NCBI GenBank assembly: GCA_001606155.1
Contig: LODT01000004.1
Span: forward strand, 620,001 to 684,000
Source of the DNA: Tieghemostelium lacteum
Taxonomy: Eukaryota; Evosea; Eumycetozoa; Dictyosteliales; Raperosteliaceae
DNA length: 64,000 nucleotides
Direction: 5' to 3'
Position numbers and translations under genes: made by a program
Part shown: piece after piece, positions 47,032 through 57,006 of the stretch
How the letters are laid out: each line of letters starts with the position of its first letter
Numbering within the stretch: position 1 is the stretch's first letter
Notes under the pieces: generated by a model
What the model was told of the DNA's origin: nothing
Database searches by the model: none
The model's input: only the letters and a program-made list of their open reading frames with translations

Positions 47032-47907
47032 ATGTCAAACAGAGTAGCATTAATTACAGGATGTTCGAGTGGTATAGGTCGTGATATAGCTAGAGCAATG
47101 TTTAAATATAAATATGAACCCATTGTAGTTTATGCATCTGCTAGAAATCTAAAGAGTATAGAGTTTCTGAAAGCTGAAGGAATGAATATAGTCCAACTGG
47201 ATGTAAATGACCAACAATCTATAAAAGATGCCATAAAGACTATTGTTGACAAGGAAGGAAAACTAGATATTCTCGTAAACAATGCAGGCATGAATTACTA
47301 CGGTCCAGCTATTGAACTTAAACATGAGGAAACTAAAAAGATTATGGATACCAATTTCATAGGTCTTGTAGACACCACCATTGAGGCATGTAAATACATG
47401 GTACCTAGAAAAACTGGTCTGATTATAAACATAGGTAGTGTTGTAGGTCTAATCAGCACACCCTTCACCGGTGCCTATTGTGCTAGTAAAGCTGCTGTTC
47501 ATGCATGGTCTGATAGTTTGAGAATGGAATTAGACCCTTTTAACATTAAAGTGTCTATAGTAATGCCAGGTGCTATAAAATCAGAGATTGCCAATAATGC
47601 ACAAGATACACTTCAAAAAACTCTGGCACAGACTCTCTATGAACCTATTAAAAAGTTTATTATAATGCGTTCTGTGGCATCTCAACAAAATGCTCTACCA
47701 AGTGAGGCATTTGCAGACTATGTTGTAAAGAGATGTCTGTCTACTAGACCACCAAAAAAACTATTATATGGTCCATTGTCATCCATCTTTGGACTTATTC
47801 AATTCCTTCCAACAATACTCATTGATTTTATTCTCAAAAAGAAATTTGGTCTTTTATATTTTAGAAATTATCTGAATGGTAATTCAAAGTATATTAAATC
47901 AAATTAA
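47032..47907 (+). CDS. Short-chain dehydrogenase/reductase, AYR1-like (291 residues)
   Basis: An intronless 291-residue frame with the cofactor motif LITGCSSGIGRDIAR, DVND at the adenine-binding Asp, NNAGMNYYGP, catalytic Ser in NIGSVVGLIS, YxxxK in AYCASKAAVHAW and the MPGAIKS loop. The C-terminus has a hydrophobic stretch (GLIQFLPTILIDFILKKKFG) that may anchor it to a membrane. The layout resembles the 1-acyldihydroxyacetone-phosphate reductase AYR1 group on ER and lipid droplets; substrate assignment is inference. It follows the 282-residue SDR on the same strand, but low identity and a different intron structure argue against a recent tandem duplication. Confidence 0.88.
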   Translation: MSNRVALITGCSSGIGRDIARAMFKYKYEPIVVYASARNLKSIEFLKAEGMNIVQLDVNDQQSIKDAIKTIVDKEGKLDILVNNAGMNYYGPAIELKHEETKKIMDTNFIGLVDTTIEACKYMVPRKTGLIINIGSVVGLISTPFTGAYCASKAAVHAWSDSLRMELDPFNIKVSIVMPGAIKSEIANNAQDTLQKTLAQTLYEPIKKFIIMRSVASQQNALPSEAFADYVVKRCLSTRPPKKLLYGPLSSIFGLIQFLPTILIDFILKKKFGLLYFRNYLNGNSKYIKSN

Positions 47908-48186
47908 ATATTTGCTTTATTATTATATACATTGGTAACAATTCAAAATTTTATTATAATATTATGAAGTGTGTTATTGAGTTAATTTGGTAGATTTACA
48001 AATTGTTTTAATTCAAACTTAAAAACTATTGTACTATTGTATTTCTATAATATTTATTAAATATTCATTTTATTGAAGATATTTAAAGGATTTGTTGATA
48101 ATTGTTTTGCATAATAACCATTAGTAAAAACTGTATCCATATATAGATTAGAGATATTTTAAAGTAGTGATGTATTTTTTGTTGCA

Positions 48187-48966
48187 TTAGTTTTTGGTTT
48201 TAGATGGTACACAATTCTTGATAATATCATCATCTGGATATGCACAAATGTTATTGTTTAATCCAAAGATTTTGAGACTAAAGTATTCTTTACCTACTCC
48301 AGGTACTAATGAAATTGCACCTTTTTGACAAATGAAAATATCCAATCTGTGTGGATTGCTGCTTTGATTTTTTGAAATGTTGAAATCTGCATTGATTTGA
48401 TTGTTGTTACGACTGATGGTGTCCATCACCAATTGGTTATCCATGAATGCTGACATTTCATAATTGGTTCCAAGGAATGAAATTCCATTTCTTACGGTTG
48501 TGTTGGCACAATACCAGAGTCTCATAACCATACACCAATTGTAGTTTGAGAATTCTCCTTCTTTTTGATATCCATAATTATCAAATATTTTGACCCCAAA
48601 ATCAGGTAATACACAATCAGACTCTGAACGAGAAAATATGAACCAACGTGGACTTCATTAGAAATATATTTTCCAAATGATTTGTTGAATCTGTTTGAAT
48701 AAGTTTGAGAACTCTGAATCCAAACCTCTTGAGATGCATTTGAGTTTGGATTCATGATTGGGGTTGCCATATTCAATTTTGGAAGATAACAATTATCAGC
48801 TGTCAATTTTGGAGCCTTGAAACCTCTCAATCCAGCACCACCTTCATTCTTCTGATCTAGATTGAAATCAGTTTCATTCTTCAAATGATCAATGAAATAT
48901 GTTGGTGCTCTGAATGGAAGCCATGCTCCTTTTGGATTTGGAGTGAATGATGTTGTAGCATCAGTA
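48187..48966 (-). pseudogene. Fragment of a PA14/fibro-slime-type secreted protein (psiA-like)
   Basis: The minus strand reads, in two frames, as parts of the PA14-domain secreted proteins of the dictyostelid prespore-cell-inducing-factor (psi) group. The first part is SFTPNPKGAWLPFRAPTYFI, then KAPKLTADNCYLPKL and SFGKYISNEVHVGSYF. The second part is KIFDNYGYQKEGEFSNYNWC, then SAFMDNQLVMDTISR, HRLDIFICQKGA and a Cys-bearing end, CAYPDDDIIKNCVPS. In intact family members the middle part carries the PA14 core and a signal peptide starts the protein; here there is no signal peptide, and the shift between frames coincides with missing sequence. I take it for a host gene that has lost its 5' end and is no longer read as one frame. 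The family call rests on the FMDNQLVMD...HRLDIF pattern and is moderate. Confidence 0.6.
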
Positions 48967-49077
48967 GCAAAAGATCAATGAACTATATATCATTTTACAA
49001 TTTTAGATAAATTTCTTTTTATCTCCTTCCTTACAAAAAATCTTAGAATCAATTTTTGGTAGATATCCATAAATCAA

Positions 49078-49209
49078 TTATAAAGCCCAATACTGTTGAA
49101 TATCAACTTTACCACACTTACAAGCATTTTCTACACCACTTCTTGTACGCAGTATCATTTGCAAATATGCAAGACTTGTTTTATTCCTTGGATCCTCACA
49201 CAAATACTT
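49078..49209 (-). pseudogene. Short protein-like fragment, about 43 codons
   Basis: The minus strand reads YLCEDPRNKTSLAYLQMILR then TRSGVENACKCGKVDIQQYW ending AL and a stop. A CKCGK element could be part of a zinc-binding site. No start is visible and the upstream sequence is closed. It could be the last exon of a lost gene. Family unknown. Confidence 0.3.
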
Positions 49210-49292
49210 TAACTATTTTGTACTATTAATTTGCATTACTAGGCGATCTACGCCTATTTTTTTCTTATGAGTAATCTTAGAGGCAATGAAGA

Positions 49293-49362
49293 GAGGGATA
49301 ACATCTACGCAAAAGGGATTAATAGGATACCAAGTATCATCCTCTTATGCCTTCTCCTTATT
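49293..49362 (-). repeat. Short dispersed repeat, copy A
   Basis: Read on the minus strand: AAGGAGAAGGCATAAGAGGA, then TGATACTTGGTATCCTATTA, then ATCCCTTTTGCGTAG. It is the inverted counterpart of copies at 52351-52434 and 52921-52998. Function unknown. Confidence 0.85.
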
Positions 49363-49628
49363 AAATGTATTTCATTATCAAGTTATTAATGGAATCAAAA
49401 CGTTATTCAATTATCTTTTACAAGGTTATAGTAGTAGTTGAATCAGTATGTGAATTCTGTTGCTGTAGCTGCTGCAGTTGCTATCCAATTATTTCTTTTT
49501 TGTTCATTGATATCTTCTTCCTGACAATAAAGTATACACAATCATATAACAGAATAAAATTTCAATACTATTTATTCTTTTGGGCTCTAAATTAATATTG
49601 ATTATAACAGTTTTGGTTGGGTTGATTT

Positions 49629-49680
49629 TAGTAAAAGGGATGCCAAGTATCTTTCTTCTTTTAATAAGACCTGTTGGTTT
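49629..49680 (-). repeat. Short dispersed repeat, degenerate copy D
   Basis: On the minus strand it reads AACCAACAGGTCTTATTAAA, then AGAAGAAAGATACTTGG, then CATCCCTTTTAC. It shares GGTCTTATTA with the 5' part of copy B and GATACTTGG...ATCCCTTTT with all copies, but has lost short blocks in between. Confidence 0.55.
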
Positions 49681-50064
49681 CTAATATTGTATAATCCTTA
49701 ACATTAGATGCAAAGACTTAAATAAAGTTAAAATATGTACTTCTATTTACTTTACAATGGTTAATTCTTTTGCTATTTTTGTAATCAGTCAGGAAAGATA
49801 CCTTGGGTACTTTCATTTCCGAGTAACTATCAACTACTGTAAGGTTGGGATCCCAAAATTAACAAACAAGTCAATCACCATTGTTTTAGTCTTGGTAGTA
49901 AAACAGTGGTGGAATACTTTTAATATTAGATAGAGCACAAGCGAGTGTGGAGATTGGTTGATTTTGGGAATCTATTCCTTGATTATATTCAAATATGGTA
50001 TTGGCAATCAGAATTTATCTAGTTAATAGATATATTTTTTTTTTTTGTAAATTAAATATATTTA

Positions 50065-50640
50065 TAATGTGTGTTATGTGTGTGTGTGTGTGATAATGTA
50101 AAAATAATAAAAATAATAAATAATAAATATATTAATATTATTTTAATCCATATAAACACAATATGAATTCAACATGCAAAGAGCACAACTATATAACAAT
50201 TTGGAGAGAAAATGACCAACCAATCACAATGCCCTTTAATGATTGGTATAATATTGAAAAATCATTTGTAAACTCAAAATGCACTGAAGAATGCATATCT
50301 AAATTAATTAGTTCTTGTCAAGCAACAAAAAAATGGGCAGACTACCAAATTGATATGTTATCGAGTTTAAAACTAGGAGTAGAAGGTTACTACCCAAGTG
50401 ACATTAAAATTGCAGAATATTTAGGGAATAGAATGAGCAATGAAGAGAAAGATAGAAAGATCCTAAAATATTTTAAAGATATAGAAATATTGGACCAATA
50501 TATAGAAAAAGTAATGAGATCATCATACTTTATTACACCGAGAAACGCTACCCAGGAACTAACAAATTCACCTTGAAATCTCTCGGATTATTGTATTCAA
50601 TCTACATAAAAACATAATAAAATATGTAATACTTCAAATT
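50065..50640 (+). repeat. Duplicated ~580-base segment, copy 2 (partner at 10262-10845, minus strand)
   Basis: Matches the 10.3 kb segment in inverted orientation, from the TG tract (about 50066-50092) through the gene and its 3' flank. Only 18 bases separate its right edge from the stop codon of the broken tandem-repeat gene at 50659. Confidence 0.85.
50163..50576 (+). CDS. Small duplicated protein of unknown function, copy 2 (137 residues)
   Basis: An open frame of 137 residues starting MNSTCKEHNYITIWRENDQP. Over the first 116 residues it differs from the copy at 10388-10738 at 15 positions. It has a 21-residue C-terminal extension (KVMRSSYFITPRNATQELTN) that the other copy lacks through a frame change. 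The core is helical and charged, with conserved Trp (IWREND, FNDWYNIE, KKWADYQID), five cysteines, and no signal peptide or TM. This looks like the fuller form of the gene. The conserved frame in both copies, despite changed residues, argues it encodes a real protein. The family is not recognised, and no domain I know fits. The leader is TG-rich and AT-rich. Confidence 0.65.
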   Translation: MNSTCKEHNYITIWRENDQPITMPFNDWYNIEKSFVNSKCTEECISKLISSCQATKKWADYQIDMLSSLKLGVEGYYPSDIKIAEYLGNRMSNEEKDRKILKYFKDIEILDQYIEKVMRSSYFITPRNATQELTNSP

Positions 50641-50658
50641 TAAAAATTGTATTTTTAT

Positions 50659-51433
50659 TTACATTTCATCTTTGAACTTTAGTACATTGTTAGATGTTTT
50701 TACTGAGTGTTTTGGAGTCTCTTTTATACGAGGGAATGTGATTTTAACTTCACTACCTCCATCACCACACTCTGTAGTGATCTTAGACAGAGCATCAAAA
50801 CTCTGGGTTTTGCAAGTTTCAGACTATTGAAGATATTTTGACCTGATGCCAAATGTAAACCGTCCTGTTGGAAGGTTATACCTTGTATCGAGTGGTGGTG
50901 CACTGTTATCGATAGGTTCACCGTTACTATCAAAAATATTTTGACCACTTTGCAAATGAATTCCATCTGATTGGAATGTGACACCATTTGTATCCAAAGG
51001 AGGAGAAGAATTGTCCAATGGAACACCATCTACATCGTAGACATTTTGACCAGCTTGTAAATGTATACCGCCGTTATTGAAAACCACACCACCACTGATG
51101 AAATTATTCAAAGGGGTACCGCCACTGTTATAGACATTCTGACCGCTCTGAAGGTGAACACCATTGGCACTAAATGTAACACCGAGTATCAATAGGAGTG
51201 CCACCACTTCCTGAACCAATCTCATACTATGACCCATCGAATTTGAAAATTTTCTCATTTGGTCCCAAACGTAAACCACCGTCTTGGTAGAGTGGATTCA
51301 CACCAGATTTATAAAATCTAGCACCACTACCTTGAAAAGGGTACATATCACCATTTTCATAGATTACATTCTTACCGTCGTCCAAAATGATATTTTGATT
51401 TGGAAAAGTTGGAGTTAATTCTGGGTAGGTCAT
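50659..51433 (-). pseudogene. Broken tandem-repeat protein gene
   Basis: Starts at 51433 (MTYPELTPTFPNQNIILDDG) and reads through imperfect repeats of about 34 residues with a core GIHLQSGQNIFDSNGEPIDN and variants (GVHLQSGQNVYNSGGTPLNN, GIHLQAGQNVYDVDGVPLDN, GLHLASGQNIFNS). It ends in a non-repeat tail, SFDALSKITTECGDGGSEVK to KFKDEM at 50659. The pieces lie in different frames, so the gene is broken in about three or four places and is not translated as one protein. The repeats are Gly/Asn/Asp-rich and beta-like. No signal peptide is seen. The family is not recognised. It sits between two sets of the short dispersed repeat and beside the duplicated small gene. Confidence 0.6.
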
Positions 51434-52350
51434 TTTGTTTTTGTATTATTGATTTGTAGTATTAGTAGTTTGAATCAAAATGGATTTGACTTTAGACTTT
51501 CTAGACCACACCCCCTGAACACTGAACCCCTCGTGGCATTTAGAAAACTAAACCACATTATATTGTTTCAGATTTTTTGACTCTACAATTTTTGAATTGA
51601 GCATATTGTAAATTGATTGTTTCACTGAATCCTCAACTGGACCTCATATATGGCGGTCATATAAAAACCAAAAAAAAAACTTTTCTAATATTAAATAGTA
51701 AACTCAATACACTTCCCAATAATACTCCTCAATTATAGAAAAAGTACAAAAGGACTTAGCTCTAACTAAGGCTAAAGCTAAATTTAAATTTGCTAAGGGG
51801 AAATAGAAGACATCATAACAAACTATATCCAACTTATATATTAATAAGTTTCTATTTCTTAATATTTATTCTAAATTCTTTTGAAGAATTTTAATTAATT
51901 ACAAATATTTTTCTCATATTGATGATTTTAAAAGTTTTAATTTAGTTGTATAGCACTAGGTTTTTGAATATTTCCTTTTTTATTAGTACAATTCTCTCAC
52001 TTTCATTAATCAAAAATAGTGGAAGTATCATGGTTTAAAGTTATAAAAATAAAATAAAGCAGGAAAACAACAACATTTTGGTGCAATTGTTGCTGTATAA
52101 TCTCTTTTTTTTGAAGACTTTGCATCTATTTTTGTTTATAAGATAAAACAATAGAGTTTCTAAAACTGTAATTGAATTATAGTTATATCAGAAATTCTTA
52201 AGAACTTTTTTTCAACTTTTAGTAAACCAATTATCATAATTAAAAATTCATTTAATATTGAATGTATATATATATATTTACCATTGGGGATAAAACAGTA
52301 GTATATTATTAGTACATTTAATGTTATTTTTTCTGTAATGAAAATGAAAG

Positions 52351-52434
52351 ATACCAGAAGGTCTTATTATAAGGAAAAGAGGCATAAGAGGATGATACCT
52401 AGTATCCGATTAGTCCCTTTTGCGTAGTGGTTAT
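52351..52434 (+). repeat. Short dispersed repeat, copy B
   Basis: Contains AGATACCAGAAGGTCTTATT, then AGGCATAAGAGGATGATACC, then AGTATCCGATTAGTCCCTTT and TGCGTAGTGGTTAT. It is the longest copy. Confidence 0.85.
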
Positions 52435-52920
52435 ACAACTCCCATTCTTACATTTTCACTTTATAGTTTAACATAAATATACATCTAGAAAAGGAGCATA
52501 CATACCCAAATCAACAAAATCAATCATCCAATTCAAATTCAAAAAAATAAACTAACAATATTTTATTTAAAAATGAACACCCAACTGATGCTGAGTTTAT
52601 ATCCCCTCCCTCATTGATAATTATTAATAAACAAAAAAAAGTTGGGAATTACTTAAATTATATTTTAGTAACTGTTGTTGTATTCATAAGTTTAAATTCA
52701 ACTTCCCTACATAAGAGTTCAAAAATAATTTGTATTTGATTTGGAAATGCAAATATATTTTACAAATTTCTGTCAACAATTATATTTAAATATATTAATA
52801 ATGAAATTATTACCTAATTAATTTTTAAAAATATTATTGTTATTCTTTTAAAATTCTCTTTTTTAAATATCCACCTTCTATATTTTCATTTACTTTTATT
52901 TGGCCAAAGAAAACTAAATA

Positions 52921-52998
52921 GGACCACCAGGAGAAAAACCATAAGAGGATGATACTTGGAATCCGATTAATCCCTTTTGCATAGTGGCTATTCCCCTC
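52921..52998 (+). repeat. Short dispersed repeat, copy C
   Basis: Contains GGACCACCAGGAGAAAAACC, then ATAAGAGGATGATACTTGGA, then ATCCGATTAATCCCTTTTGC and ATAGTGGCTATTCCCCTCC. Same strand as copy B. Confidence 0.85.
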
Positions 52999-53561
52999 CT
53001 TAAAATTAATTGTTTTAAAATTACAAGTAGAGTAATAATTATTTCTTATTGCATTTCAGTTTAAAAAGAGAAATAAAATATATATCTAGATAATTCTTTT
53101 ATAAGCATTTATCATGAACAATAAGAATAGACTAGTTTAAGTGACTCTGATAGTTGAAATGGGATCCCCATATCATTAAATTCTAGATCTTGAATATACT
53201 TGAAAGATCTAAATGATAATAATCTATCTAAAGACCATTTGGGTAGTACAATTATGGTAAAGTAGTAAATTTTTGCAAATATAATTGTTAAGTTTAAACA
53301 AAAGTTATAAATTAGAATTACATTTGTATGAGTGCTAAGAGTTTAATAATAGTTTTTATTGTAAAACATGAGTTGTAAAATAGAAATTGTATAATGTATA
53401 TATCCTATTGAAGTCCTTGTATTATATTGTTAAAAAGTGTATTAAAGTTGTTTTTGTAATGTAAACGTGTTATAATTTTTCGAAATGATGAGTTAATTTA
53501 AAAGAAAGAAGATAACAGAAGATGATGAATTTAAAGAAACCAAATTAAATTGAATAAAAGT

Positions 53562-54927
53562 TTATTTCTTTTGGGCAGCAACTTTTTGTTTTTTGGTTGG
53601 ACCCATAGCTTGAGTCTTTTCTTCAGCAGTTTGCCATCTACCAGCACCCATTTTAGATGAGGTATCAATGAATTTGAGGACAATCTTTTCAGTGGCAGCT
53701 CTGTTGGTTTGTGGAATGATAGATTTTCTCAAAGTCAAAGGTCTTTTTCTTGGACCAGCAACACAACCCTTCAACATGAGGAAATCAAATTTGATGGCAC
53801 CATAGTGTGGGAAACCACCGAGTGGGGTGATGGTTTTCTTGGTGATATCAGAGTCAGTGGCACCAGTTGGGATAAGTTTACCTCCTTTCTCTGGTTGAGC
53901 AGCACCAATTCTGTAGATTTTCTTGTTACGTTCAACTCTGTGGTGATAACCCAATTGACCAGCTCTTGGTACAGTAGTTGAAACTCTTGATGGATGCCAT
54001 GCACCAATACAAGCAACCTTTCTTAAACCTTTGTGGGTCTTTCTTGGCAATTTACGGACACCCCATCTTTTAATGACACCTTGGAAACCTTTACCTTTAG
54101 TGACACCAATGACATCAATCATTTCATTCTCGGCAAAGATACCAGTGACAGCGACGGTCTTTTCAAAGTTGGCAACGGCAAAGTCAACTTTTTCGGCAAT
54201 GGATCCACCATTGACTTGGATTTCCAAAACGTGGGCTTTCTTTTGGGTCAATTTCATCTTGTGAATTTGAGTGTGAGCAATGACACGAATGACTGAACAA
54301 CGTCTCTTGATGGCAGCAATAGTGTTGGCAATGGATTTTTTACCTTCTTCAGATTCGTATTGTTTGGAGTATTTGGAGAAAGCTTTCTTGGATGAGTTGT
54401 ACCAGTTCTTGTATAATCTTCTCTTGAAGGCATCAGATAAATGTTGAGCCCAGACAGTTTTGTAGGTCTTGATACCTTGAGCGGTTTCAATGTAACCAAC
54501 TAAACCAACAATGTACATTGGTGGACATTCGAGAATGGTGACGGCTTCAACAATTTCTTTCTTGTGCATTTTTGAACCTGGTTTTTCCAAATCTCTGACA
54601 ATGTGAGTCATACCAGCTTTGTAACCCATGAAGGCAGTTAAGTGTGGTTTTTTGGTACGATCATCCTTTGGGAATGACTTAACTTTACCTTGGTGTCTGG
54701 CGGCTCTCTTTCTTGGTCTGTAACCTAAATTACCGTGTCTTGGAGCTTCAAATTTTCTGTGACTAAATTTTGTTTTTTAATTAGAATACTATTTATTTCT
54801 ATTGTCTAAAATGTTCAGGTTTTATTTGAGATTTCTATTGACTAAGTAGTACTACTACTAGCAATCTATTTTCTTCTTATTTAAACCTGTTGTATGGGTG
54901 TTTGTTCTTATAAACTACCTACCTCAT
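53562..54927 (-). CDS. rpl3: Ribosomal protein uL3 (RPL3)
   Basis: Exon 1 carries only five coding bases (ATGAG, 54923-54927). A 160-base intron (54763-54922) separates it from exon 2 (53562-54762). The splice gives [20 protein letters not shown], the universal RPL3 start, and a 401-residue protein of normal length. Further signatures are [38 protein letters not shown] and [20 protein letters not shown], whose His in WHP is the one methylated in fungi and animals, and [20 protein letters not shown]. It is a core 60S subunit protein near the peptidyl-transferase centre. An internal ATG at 54629 would cut off 34 N-terminal residues that are strictly conserved in the family, so the spliced form is right. 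Codon use is biased, with a higher GC third position, as expected for a highly expressed gene. Confidence 0.97.
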
Positions 54928-55096
54928 CTTGTGTGTGAATTGAATTGGAAAAATTAATCAAAATCGATTGAAACGAAAAAAAAAAAAATAACAATATTTT
55001 CAAAAATATTTTAAAATTTTGTGTAAAGTTTTAAACAAAGTTTTTACAAAACTAAAAAAACGAGAATGAAAAAAAAAGAAACTATTAGGATGCGGA

Positions 55097-56210
55097 CTAT
55101 TGTACAATATTTTGATCTTCAGATTTTGTTATTTTTAACAATTTTCTTCTTTCAGATCGATTTAACTTTTTATTATTAGTAGTAGATGTGGTTTCAGATA
55201 TATTGGTAATAGGTAAAGGAGTTTGATCGACAATCCAATATATAGCCCAACGAAATGTTTTACCTTGTGCAAGGGTTGTAGTATTAAAATTCTTTATAGA
55301 TTGTTGTTTTAAATATTTAATAATTGGAGAGATTGAAGATTTCTTACCAATGATACTGGTGAATATATGAATATTCTTTAAAAGTAAACTTTGATCAATT
55401 AAATGTTTTATAAATTCAATTTCACCACCATTTTCATAGATTAATTCATCAGAGTTACCAGTGCATATTGTATTAGGATTTAAATTTGTTTCCTCTATAG
55501 ATGTAGACCATGGTGGATTACACATTAATATTTGATATTCTCTCTGACTATCAATACCCACTATAACACTATTCTCTCTTTCCTTTTGTTCGTTTAACAT
55601 TAACTTTATACGATCATCTAAATTATTTAATTTTACATTTTTTCTAGCATATTCTATTGCATCACTATTGATATCAATACCAAATAAATTCCAATTTGAA
55701 AATAATCTACAAGCTAATAGTGGTAGAATACAACATGCACCAGTGCCTATATCAATTGCATATATTTCGTCATTATCAGCATCATTTTGTCTTTTGTTTT
55801 GTAGTAAAATATCATTTAACCACAATAGATAGTTTAGTCTTAATGTAACAGTTGGACATAAAAAACCATCTGGTATCTCTACAGTCAATTTAAAATCGTT
55901 ATCTAATATCACTCTTGTTAATTCTCTAACTGCATTTGAATCTTTCCAATCTATATTATAAATCTTTTCAGTTTTATTTATTATACTTTAAATCACAATA
56001 TTAGCATATCTACACATACTATATTGAAATATATTTCACTTTCATATTTAATCATATTTACTATTTATCAAAAGAAGGATATTTTAATGCTAATAATTTA
56101 AAATCTGGTGGATTAAATCTATATATATTATCTTTATGCATTAGTTCATTTGATCTAGACCTTTTCTTTTCATTTAACTGAATTAATGCTGATTTTTTGT
56201 TATCATTCAT
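55097..56210 (-). CDS. mettl16: METTL16-type RNA N6-adenosine methyltransferase
   Basis: Exons 56062-56210 and 55097-55985 join in frame (donor GTAAAT, acceptor TTTAAAG) to give about 345 residues. The N-terminal module matches METTL16 closely: ELMHKDNIYRFNPPDFKLLA, LKYPSFDKY, then CPTVTLRLNYLLWLNDIL. The SAM site is DIGTGACCILPLLACRLF and FGIDINSDAIEYARKNV. The catalytic motif is CNPPW, where METTL16 has NPPF. YENGGEIEFIKHLIDQSLLL, IIGKKSSISPI and AQGKTFRWAIYW complete the family pattern. METTL16 methylates U6 snRNA and, in animals, hairpins in MAT2A mRNA. The C-terminal vertebrate-conserved regions are absent; a basic tail (LNRSERRKLLKI) remains. It lies 64 bases downstream of NAT9 on the same strand. 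Confidence 0.92.
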
Positions 56211-56274
56211 TATTGTGTTTATGAATATTAAATTCAAATAAAAAAAAAAAAGTAAGTTCTAGAAATAAGGTAAT

Positions 56275-56904
56275 CTATTCCCAAGATTTAATTTCTAGAG
56301 GATTATTATTTAATGGTTTATAATTATTTTTGTCTAAAATTAAATTAATCTCTTTAAAAACATTTACATGACCAACTTGTTCAAAACCTAAATTTTTAAA
56401 TAATTGAATGGAGGCACTGTTGTTTTCTGAGATTTTAACAATGAATTGTTTTAAAAATGTAAAATTATCAATTGCATATTTCATCATTAGATGTAATGCC
56501 TCTTTAGCAATACCTTTTCTTCTTGAATTTTGTTCAGCAATCATAATTTCCAATTCACCAGTTCCTTCCTCTTCAAAATCATTAAAAAATATATTAACAT
56601 CACCACACATACTGATGACATCTTGTGTATTAGAATGCCATTGACCACCTCTATCATTGCCATTGTCATCAACAACACTTGATAATAAATCTCTATCTAA
56701 TATTATAAATGTACATTTCTTTTCATCTTCATACCAAGATTGTTGATTTTCATATTCTTCCTCAATACTTAATTCTTCAGAGGCAGTTTGTTCTCTAATC
56801 TCTTCACTTGACATCCAACCATGATATTTCTCAACATGTTGTTTTTTATATGGTACCAATATTAATTTCTTTCCAATAATAACAGTATTACAATTAATTT
56901 TCAT
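56275..56904 (-). CDS. nat9: N-acetyltransferase 9-like (NAT9)
   Basis: A 209-residue GNAT protein starting MKINCNTVIIGKKLILVPYK, which aligns with the start of animal NAT9; an in-frame non-ATG extension upstream is ignored. Family marks are HVEKYHGWMSSEEIREQTAS, KCTFIILDRD, CGDVNIFFND, the acetyl-CoA loop AEQNSRRKGIAKEALHLM and NNSASIQLFKNLGFEQVGHV. NAT9 proteins are cytosolic or cytoskeleton-linked acetyltransferases with roles reported in microtubule stability; the substrate here is unknown. The gene has no intron and lies in the compact minus-strand run, with 64 bases to METTL16 downstream and 102 bases from the membrane-protein gene upstream. Confidence 0.93.
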   Translation of the reverse strand: MKINCNTVIIGKKLILVPYKKQHVEKYHGWMSSEEIREQTASEELSIEEEYENQQSWYEDEKKCTFIILDRDLLSSVVDDNGNDRGGQWHSNTQDVISMCGDVNIFFNDFEEEGTGELEIMIAEQNSRRKGIAKEALHLMMKYAIDNFTFLKQFIVKISENNSASIQLFKNLGFEQVGHVNVFKEINLILDKNNYKPLNNNPLEIKSWE

Positions 56905-57006
56905 TGTTTTTAAAAAATCGATCAAACCCTCTTTGTGGTTGTTTTAAACAATCAAATAAAAAATTTAAAAAAGTGTAAATTTCTATTTAGAAAAAATAAA
57001 TATTTA

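Larger units (their letters stand above)
49210..50064. other. Intergenic accessory sequence with repeat copies A and D
   Basis: About 850 bases holding two copies of the short dispersed repeat (49293-49362 and 49629-49680). Around 49430-49500 the minus strand has a Gln-rich stretch (QLQQLQQQNSHTDSTT) preceded by a stop, which may be a worn coding remnant. Nothing else recognised. Confidence 0.4.
51434..53561. other. Gene-free AT-rich region (2.1 kb) with two copies of the short repeat
   Basis: The longest gene-free stretch in the window. It holds repeat copies B (52351-52434) and C (52921-52998) in direct orientation 570 bases apart. No open frame, RNA signature or other structure is convincing. 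The RPL3 3' flank begins near 53561. Confidence 0.5.

Noticed and set aside
45942-47907. Recent tandem duplication of the two SDR genes
   Set aside because: They share only generic SDR motifs, differ in intron structure and C-termini, and look like different SDR subfamilies.
52420-52445. tRNA gene suggested by an A-box-like GCGTAGTGGTTAT
   Set aside because: No B box (GGTTCGANNCC) at the right distance, no cloverleaf stems, and the element is part of the short dispersed repeat.
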